From assembly GCF_016741855.1 (NCBI RefSeq), contig NZ_JAERRH010000004.1, positions 434,001 through 498,000 of the forward strand: DNA of 64,000 nt, in the 5' to 3' direction. Below, piece after piece: positions 59,801 through 64,000 of this stretch. Positions within the stretch are counted from its first letter, which is position 1. Every line of letters starts with the position of its first letter. The position numbers and the translations under genes are program-made. The stretch comes from Streptomyces musisoli. GTDB taxonomy: Bacteria; Actinomycetota; Actinomycetes; Streptomycetales; Streptomycetaceae. The notes beneath the pieces are model-generated. The model made no database searches, was not told the origin of the DNA, and saw nothing but the letters and a program-made list of their open reading frames with translations.

Positions 59801-60019
59801 GTACCGCTGTCCGAAGGTCAGCCGCCCGGCCTCCGCCTCGTCCAGGGCGCGGGCATAGGCCTCGTACTCCTCACCGGCCGCGCCGGCCATCGCGTCCAGC
59901 GCACCGCGCGCCCGCGACAGCAGCAGCCGGCCGTCGATCCGCCCGCCCGAACGCCGTACCTCCTCCTCCACGGCCCGCACCAGCAGCCGCTCGGCCTCCG
60001 CCCGATGGCCGTCCCGCAT
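56816..60019 (-). CDS. STAND-family NTPase with TPR repeats and membrane helices
   Basis: 1067 residues. N-terminal helical region with two hydrophobic stretches (residues ~76-118, e.g. TALLVAAVAAVAAAVADLAL), so membrane-anchored. The NB-ARC-like NTPase is at ~230-530: P-loop HGEPGSGRTTLAVRAAHEL, Walker B VTIVLDDASD, sensor RSDSLVLVTSR and CGGLPLALRVAGSALG. The C-terminal ~480 residues are TPR/AfsR-type helical repeats (GEAWTLYYLGQALEETGELDQAVRDLERS and similar 40-residue periods). The P-loop has Arg (GSGRTT) in place of the usual Lys. Family roles range from antibiotic regulation (AfsR) to phage defence; here undefined. Confidence 0.85.
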   Translation of the reverse strand: MRDGHRAEAERLLVRAVEEEVRRSGGRIDGRLLLSRARGALDAMAGAAGEEYEAYARALDEAEAGRLTFGQRYARAGAGTALLVAAVAAVAAAVADLALGTGAGPAVGAGATAAVVGAAATVVKVAGAHLPAAHHRAGAAGQPGGAEQLRLQWLTALEVRGIRPFLDQQRVISASTGAKKTAGPALRGTDKSAAARRRSVLEQSFGHLPEADGPFAGRREELGRIRQWAQAARAATETRPTVVVLHGEPGSGRTTLAVRAAHELRDHFRGAVVVDLRGGSREEAPLATRDALLHLLNRLGAPREQLLFRERSSPDQQVKRLSELYHRHLTGLPVTIVLDDASDPEQVRSLVPERSDSLVLVTSRTPLDLPADLQAWVHELPVRALDAAGAEELLSATAEDASGPYDAESADQVGRLCGGLPLALRVAGSALGPRSPRQLATDLGAYGPVEPVERALWLRYTDQPEPTRRLLRRLALAGRASLGAAAAAALLATDEAEATRHLVALSRAGLIDHVRGSRYRLHDLVRAFAHARLLDEEDPAERAAAQERLIVNYAELADSVLRLVDGNMSTRSNQFGSHGFPSLDEALRWLDDESSFITAALRHAEGVNQAPVLNLLGALCDYCLLRGDLYRLGEISELAQSVDQGLLVRSVQWRTGIAARQLGELDKARTTLTSVVDLYREAHHDAGAARALCSLGITLHHQGNLTEAAARLQEALDMQAAPELATDRAWTMHALAAVQRDRARLAEAQDLLTRSLVLHREGGSVHGEAWAHFQLGQLALRLGDVPRGETELRAALERYGRTRDARGEAWALTQLARARLVAGEPSAAVEALRQAVARHRDNEDVRGEAWTLYYLGQALEETGELDQAVRDLERSRTMFSRMRDVYGLACARHHSARVTRDQRAAQTGSLLNSGFARQLLVDARADFQRIGVAHGEAWTCLELAVVDAGNARTQQALALCDEALALFASYGDRRGEDWARFLRCTLLPYAAPGGVEVGTAVAQEELAQLARATHPLRDEKLDDYVSAYALLLERGVQLEAGWQAWRLRMTPDRHAREVMGVAVPADR

Positions 60020-60273
60020 GTCCCGTCCCCCTCCGGCGGCAACTCCGTTGCCTACGAGTGTCCTTCGGGGGAGGCGGCAGCGCGAGGGGGTGACGATCGG
60101 TGGGGTGTGGGGGAAGTGTGGCGACTCGCCGAGGGTCCGGCGTCGGCGTGAGGGGACGGGCCGGAAGCCGCGGCCCCGGTGACCGTGCGAGTCGGTGTGA
60201 AGACCCGCCGGTGTGGCTGTCGTGATGCCCGCATCGACGGCACGGACGGCGGAAAGCCAAGACGGGGGAGCAC

Positions 60274-60414
60274 ATGTCCGCGGGCAACGGCGCGTTCAGA
60301 GGCACGCCGCCGGGACCACAGCCGCCACAGCAGCCACACCAGCCGCGCTGGGCCTGGTGGGTCGTCGGCATCGTGATCCCCCTGGCGAAAATCGAGGTCA
60401 CCGTCTGGGCCTGA
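60274..60414 (+). CDS. 46-residue single-pass membrane protein
   Basis: Short frame with a good ribosome site (GGGGGAG) before ATG 60274. The product [20 protein letters not shown] is Pro/Gln-rich at the start, then has a hydrophobic segment ([20 protein letters not shown]) close to the C-terminus. The Trp-rich helix resembles other tiny Streptomyces membrane proteins that I cannot name. It lies 35 bp upstream of the DUF255 gene on the same strand and could be co-transcribed. Confidence 0.55.
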   Translation: MSAGNGAFRGTPPGPQPPQQPHQPRWAWWVVGIVIPLAKIEVTVWA

Positions 60415-60449
60415 CGTGCGCCGTGCGAGTACTGCGGCAGGATGGGCAC

Positions 60450-62483
60450 ATGGCGAACCGACTGGCCCATGAGACGTCCCCGTATCTGCTCCAGCACGCC
60501 GACAACCCCGTCGACTGGTGGCCGTGGTCGGCCGAGGCCTTCGACGAGGCGCGCAGGGCGGACAAACCCCTGCTGCTGAGCGTCGGGTACAGCAGCTGCC
60601 ACTGGTGTCACGTCATGGCGCACGAGTCCTTCGAGGACCAGGACACCGCCGACTACCTCAACGAGCACTTCGTCAGCGTCAAGGTCGACCGCGAGGAGCG
60701 TCCGGACGTCGACGCCGTGTACATGGAGGCCGTCCAGGCGGCCACCGGGCAGGGCGGCTGGCCCATGACCGTGTTCCTCACCCCGGACGCGGAGCCCTTC
60801 TACTTCGGCACCTACTTCCCGCCCGCCCCGCGCCACGGGATGCCCTCCTTCCGCCAGATCCTGGAGGGCGTCCGGCAGGCCTGGAGCACCCGCCGTGACG
60901 AGGTCGGCGAGGTCGCCGGGAAGATCGTGCGCGACCTCGCCCAGCGGGAGATCGTCCGGCAGGCCGCCGAGGCGCCCGGCGAGCAGGAGCCGGCGCAGGC
61001 CCTCCTCGGGCTGACCCGCGAGTACGACCCGCAGCGCGGCGGATTCGGCGGCGCGCCCAAGTTCCCGCCGTCCATGGTGCTGGAGTTCCTGCTGCGGCAC
61101 CACGCGCGCACCGGCGCCGAGGGCGCGTTGCAGATGGCCCAGGACACCTGTGAGCGGATGGCGCGGGGCGGTCTGTACGACCAGCTCGGTGGCGGGTTCG
61201 CCCGGTACTCCGTCGACCGCGACTGGGTCGTGCCGCACTTCGAGAAGATGCTCTACGACAACGCCCTGCTCTGCCGGGTGTACGCCCACCTGTGGCGGGC
61301 CACCGGCTCGGACCTCGCCCGGCGGGTCGCGCTGGAGACCGCCGACTTCATGGTCCGCGAACTGCGCACCGCCGAGGGCGGTTTCGCCTCCGCGCTGGAC
61401 GCCGACAGCGACGACGGCACCGGACGGCACGTGGAGGGGGCGTACTACGTCTGGACGCCCGAACAGCTCCGCGAGGTCCTCGGCGACGACGCCGAACTCG
61501 CCGTCCAGTACTTCGGCGTGACGGACGAGGGCACCTTCGAGCACGGCCGGTCCGTCCTCCAGCTCCCGCAGACGGAAGGCGTGTTCGACGCCGAGAAGGT
61601 GGCCTCCGTCAAGAGCCGGCTGCTGGCGAAGCGGGCCGAGCGGCCCGCGCCCGGCCGGGACGACAAGGTGGTCGCCGCCTGGAACGGGCTCGCCGTCGCC
61701 GCGCTCGCCGAGACCGGCGCCTACTTCGGCCGGCCCGACCTGACCGAGGCCGCCCTCGGCGCCGCCGACCTGCTCGTCCGGGTCCACCTGGACGAACACG
61801 CCCGGCTGGCCCGCACCAGCAAGGACGGCCGGGTCGGCCCCAACGCGGGCGTCCTGGAGGACTACGCCGACGTCGCCGAGGGCTTCCTCGCGCTCGCCTC
61901 CGTGACCGGGGAGGGCGTCTGGCTCGACTTCGCGGGGCTGCTCCTCGACCATGTGCTCACCCGGTTCACCGACCCGGAGACCGGCGCCCTGTACGACACC
62001 GCCTCCGACGCCGAGCAGCTCATCCGCCGGCCCCAGGACCCCACCGACAACGCGGCTCCCTCCGGCTGGACCGCCGCGGCCGGCGCGCTGCTGAGCTACG
62101 CCGCCCACACCGGCTCCGAGGCGCACCGCACCGCGGCCGAGCGGGCGCTGGGGATCGTGAAGACGCTGGGGCCGCGGGTGCCCCGGTTCATCGGGTGGGG
62201 GCTGGCCGCCGCGGAGGCGCTGCTCGACGGGCCGAAGGAGGTCGCGGTCGTCGGACCGTCCCTCGCCGACGGGGCGACGGCCGCCCTGCACCGCACGGCC
62301 CTTCTCGGCACCGCCCCCGGCGCCGTCGTCGCGCTCGGCACACCGGGCAGCGACGAGTTCCCCCTTCTCGCCGACCGGACGCTCCTCGGCGGCGCGCCGG
62401 CCGCGTACGTCTGCCGTGACTTCACGTGCGACGCCCCGACCGCCGATCCGGAGCGGCTGCGTGCGGCGGTGAAGGCGCGCTGA
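60450..62483 (+). CDS. DUF255/YyaL-type thioredoxin-like protein
   Basis: 677 residues. The N-terminal ~180 residues are a thioredoxin-like DUF255 domain ([20 protein letters not shown], with [14 protein letters not shown] carrying the CxxC motif, and [13 protein letters not shown]). The rest is an (alpha/alpha)6 barrel of the N-acylglucosamine-epimerase/glucosidase type ([30 protein letters not shown]). This two-domain architecture is widely conserved, including YyaL of Bacillus and human SPATA20, but its reaction is not established. ATG 60450 chosen by family N-terminus. Confidence 0.9.
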   Translation: MANRLAHETSPYLLQHADNPVDWWPWSAEAFDEARRADKPLLLSVGYSSCHWCHVMAHESFEDQDTADYLNEHFVSVKVDREERPDVDAVYMEAVQAATGQGGWPMTVFLTPDAEPFYFGTYFPPAPRHGMPSFRQILEGVRQAWSTRRDEVGEVAGKIVRDLAQREIVRQAAEAPGEQEPAQALLGLTREYDPQRGGFGGAPKFPPSMVLEFLLRHHARTGAEGALQMAQDTCERMARGGLYDQLGGGFARYSVDRDWVVPHFEKMLYDNALLCRVYAHLWRATGSDLARRVALETADFMVRELRTAEGGFASALDADSDDGTGRHVEGAYYVWTPEQLREVLGDDAELAVQYFGVTDEGTFEHGRSVLQLPQTEGVFDAEKVASVKSRLLAKRAERPAPGRDDKVVAAWNGLAVAALAETGAYFGRPDLTEAALGAADLLVRVHLDEHARLARTSKDGRVGPNAGVLEDYADVAEGFLALASVTGEGVWLDFAGLLLDHVLTRFTDPETGALYDTASDAEQLIRRPQDPTDNAAPSGWTAAAGALLSYAAHTGSEAHRTAAERALGIVKTLGPRVPRFIGWGLAAAEALLDGPKEVAVVGPSLADGATAALHRTALLGTAPGAVVALGTPGSDEFPLLADRTLLGGAPAAYVCRDFTCDAPTADPERLRAAVKAR

Positions 62484-62696
62484 CCGGCGCGCATCCGGAC
62501 AAGCGGAAGGCCGGGACTGTCCTCATTTGAGCAAGTGTTCGTAAAGATCCCGCTACTCATATCACCGATACGAAAAACGCTTTTTATCTGAACAGATTCC
62601 GCACTTCACGGTTTCCGCCTACTCTCTCCACAGCGCAGCAGCGGATGTGGCGAACCGTCACATCCGCAGGGGGGTTTCGGATCTGGGGGGATCTGT
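62484..62696. other. AT-richer leader/promoter region of the glycosyltransferase gene
   Basis: About 210 bp with an unusually AT-rich stretch for this genome (ACGAAAAACGCTTTTTATCTG, 62571-62591) and the stem-loop at 62641-62667. Promoter and a structured 5' leader are likely. Confidence 0.5.
62641..62667 (+). promoter_or_regulatory. Stem-loop in the glycosyltransferase leader
   Basis: GCGGATGTG / CACATCCGC, a perfect 9-bp stem with a 9-base loop, 30 bp upstream of the TTG start, just before the ribosome-binding GGGGGG. The leader position suggests attenuation or translational control; a protein-binding dyad is the alternative. Confidence 0.55.
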
Positions 62697-63965
62697 TTGC
62701 TGACGTCTGTCTTCATTGCTGCCGTTTCGCTGTGTCTGTTCTGGATGGCGGCCTTCACGCTGTGGTGGCAGATGCACGCGTGGCGCACGCCCGAGGTGCT
62801 CGCCTCCACCCGGTTCGGCAGGCCGGACGGCGCCGAACACCTGTCGTTCTCGCTGCTCCTGCCGGCCCGGCACGAGCAGGCCGTGCTCGACCACACCATC
62901 CAGCGGCTGCTGGAGTCCACACACACCGACTTCGAGATCATCGTGATCGTGGGGCACGACGACCCCGAGACCACGGCCGTGGCCGAGGAGGCCGCGGGCC
63001 GGGACCCGCGGGTGCGGGTGGTCGTCGACACCCACGAGAAGAAGAACAAGCCCAAGGCCATGAACACGGCGCTGCCGCACTGCCGCGGTGACGTCGTCGG
63101 GGTCTTCGACGCCGAGGACCAGGTCCATCCGGAGCTGCTCGCCCACGTCGACCACGCATTCCGGACGACCGGGGCGGACGTCGTCCAGGGCGGCGTGCAG
63201 CTCATCAACTTCCACTCCAGCTGGTACAGCCTGCGCAACTGCCTGGAGTACTTCTTCTGGTTCCGCTCCCGGCTGCACCTGCACGCGCAGAAGGGGTTCA
63301 TCCCGCTCGGCGGCAACACCGTCTTCGTCCGCACGGACGTGCTGCGCGAGGCGGACGGATGGGACCCCGACTGCCTCGCCGAGGACTGCGACCTGGGCGT
63401 CCGGCTGTCCAGCGTCGGCAAGAAGGTCGTCGTCGCCTACGACTCCGACATGGTCACCCGCGAGGAGACCCCGGGCTCGCTGATGTCGCTGCTGAAGCAG
63501 CGCACCCGCTGGAACCAGGGATTCCTCCAGGTCTACCGGAAGAAGGACTGGCGGCAACTCCCGGGATTCGGCCAGCGGCTGCTCGCCCGGTACACGCTGA
63601 TGACGCCGTTCCTCCAGGCGTTCTCCGGGGTGATCATCCCGTTGAACGCGGCCGTCGCGCTCTTCCTCGACGTGCCCGTCGGGATCGCCTTCCTCACCTT
63701 CCTGCCGCTGGTCACCGCCGCCGTCACCTTCGTGTTCGAGGTGGTCGGACTGCACGACTTCGGCCGGCAGTACGGCCTGCGGGTCCGCCTCGTCCACTAC
63801 GTCAAGCTCATCGTGGGCGGCCCCTTCTACCAGGTACTCCTCGCGGGGGCCGCGATCCGTGCCGTGTGGCGCGAGCAGCGCGGCCGCAACGACTGGGAGC
63901 TGACCAGCCACGTCGGCGCGCACCTCACCGCGGCCGAGCCGATCCGAGAGGACGTCCCCGCGTGA
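62697..63965 (+). CDS. Processive family-2 glycosyltransferase, membrane-bound
   Basis: 422 residues. N-terminal helix (SVFIAAVSLCLFWMAAFTLWW), GT-A domain with FSLLLPARHE, VFDAEDQVHP (DxD), CLAEDCDLGVR and the QxxRW motif in LKQRTRWNQGF, then two to three C-terminal helices. This is the cellulose-synthase-like processive GT2 layout, making or lipid-linking an extracellular polysaccharide. TTG start with GGGGG at proper spacing. Its stop overlaps a GTG start of the next gene (GTGA), implying an operon. Confidence 0.92.
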   Translation: MLTSVFIAAVSLCLFWMAAFTLWWQMHAWRTPEVLASTRFGRPDGAEHLSFSLLLPARHEQAVLDHTIQRLLESTHTDFEIIVIVGHDDPETTAVAEEAAGRDPRVRVVVDTHEKKNKPKAMNTALPHCRGDVVGVFDAEDQVHPELLAHVDHAFRTTGADVVQGGVQLINFHSSWYSLRNCLEYFFWFRSRLHLHAQKGFIPLGGNTVFVRTDVLREADGWDPDCLAEDCDLGVRLSSVGKKVVVAYDSDMVTREETPGSLMSLLKQRTRWNQGFLQVYRKKDWRQLPGFGQRLLARYTLMTPFLQAFSGVIIPLNAAVALFLDVPVGIAFLTFLPLVTAAVTFVFEVVGLHDFGRQYGLRVRLVHYVKLIVGGPFYQVLLAGAAIRAVWREQRGRNDWELTSHVGAHLTAAEPIREDVPA

Positions 63966-64000
63966 CCTCGACTCTCCCCGCGGTGACCGGAGCCACGGTC
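63962..64000 (+). CDS. Start of a further gene in the glycosyltransferase operon (truncated by window)
   Basis: GTG at 63962 overlaps the glycosyltransferase stop by 4 bp and opens a frame (VTSTLPAVTGATV...) to the window end. Too short to identify; coupling to the glycosyltransferase suggests a partner in polysaccharide synthesis. Confidence 0.6.
   Translation, partial: MTSTLPAVTGATV

Noticed and set aside
59871..62291. 806-codon minus-strand frame opposite the DUF255 gene
   Set aside because: Antisense shadow; the plus-strand product has clear CxxC and barrel motifs.
62530..62600. AT-rich patch as a mobile-element or attachment site
   Set aside because: No integrase, transposase, tRNA or direct flanking repeats nearby; promoter/leader is sufficient explanation.
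1..64000. tRNA, rRNA, prophage or insertion sequence
   Set aside because: I found no T-loop-like tRNA cores, transposase, integrase or phage structural genes on reading both strands.

Overview
The window is high-GC DNA from the core chromosome of a Streptomyces species. The evidence is strong third-position G/C bias, frequent GTG and TTG starts, mycothiol and propionyl-CoA carboxylase genes, and the AfsQ1/AfsQ2/SigQ cluster known from S. coelicolor. I recognise no rRNA, tRNA, CRISPR array, insertion sequence, integrase or prophage gene. It looks like ordinary vertically inherited chromosome, and the unusual material is mostly intergenic.

Layout. 1-3.6 kb: a lipoprotein (cut by the window edge), afsQ2 and afsQ1 on the minus strand, divergent from sigQ, with repeated GTGAC/GTCAC motifs between them. 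3.7-4.9 kb: a P-loop nucleoside-type kinase and a small secreted protein. 5-12 kb: a nucleoside and deoxyribose catabolism block (two overlapping aldehyde dehydrogenases, deoC, a phosphohexo/pentomutase and a purine nucleoside phosphorylase). deoC and the phosphorylase gene carry the same 12-bp palindrome upstream. 12-15.2 kb: a GGCT-like protein, an LpdA-type flavoprotein and a DeoR-family regulator, followed by a 40-bp tandem-repeat array. 15.8-22.3 kb: the propionyl-CoA carboxylase locus (biotin carboxylase/carrier, epsilon subunit, PccB) with Maf, a 42-residue membrane protein and biotin protein ligase. 22.4-28.8 kb: class III adenylate cyclase, a proline-rich membrane protein, an enoyl-CoA hydratase, a GGDEF protein (cyclic di-GMP) and histidine ammonia-lyase. 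28.8-38 kb: cell-envelope genes: a lipoprotein, a small LAxTG sortase-type substrate, an L,D-transpeptidase lipoprotein, a MacB/FtsX-type ABC transporter and a large secreted subtilase.

38-48 kb: an ABM-truncated-haemoglobin fusion, an XRE regulator divergent from a zinc alcohol dehydrogenase, an S51 peptidase, a MerR/amidohydrolase pair, and an M48 metalloprotease bracketed by two paralogous membrane-anchored proteins of unknown function. 48-57 kb: cystathionine gamma-synthase, a sigma-like/membrane protein pair, a MarR regulator, threonine dehydratase, a DrrAB-type exporter, greA, a DUF4307 protein and mca. 57-64 kb: a large STAND NTPase with TPRs, a DUF255 protein and a processive glycosyltransferase whose downstream partner is cut by the window end.

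The most coherent pathway is nucleoside salvage and catabolism: phosphorylase to pentose-1-phosphate, mutase to pentose-5-phosphate, DeoC to acetaldehyde plus glyceraldehyde-3-phosphate, and aldehyde dehydrogenase to the acid. The most striking non-genic pattern is that many gene ends, above all convergent ones, carry short tandem repeats (periods 17-106 bp) whose units often contain a copy of the adjacent stop codon. The least explained gene set is the M48 protease with its paired paralogues.
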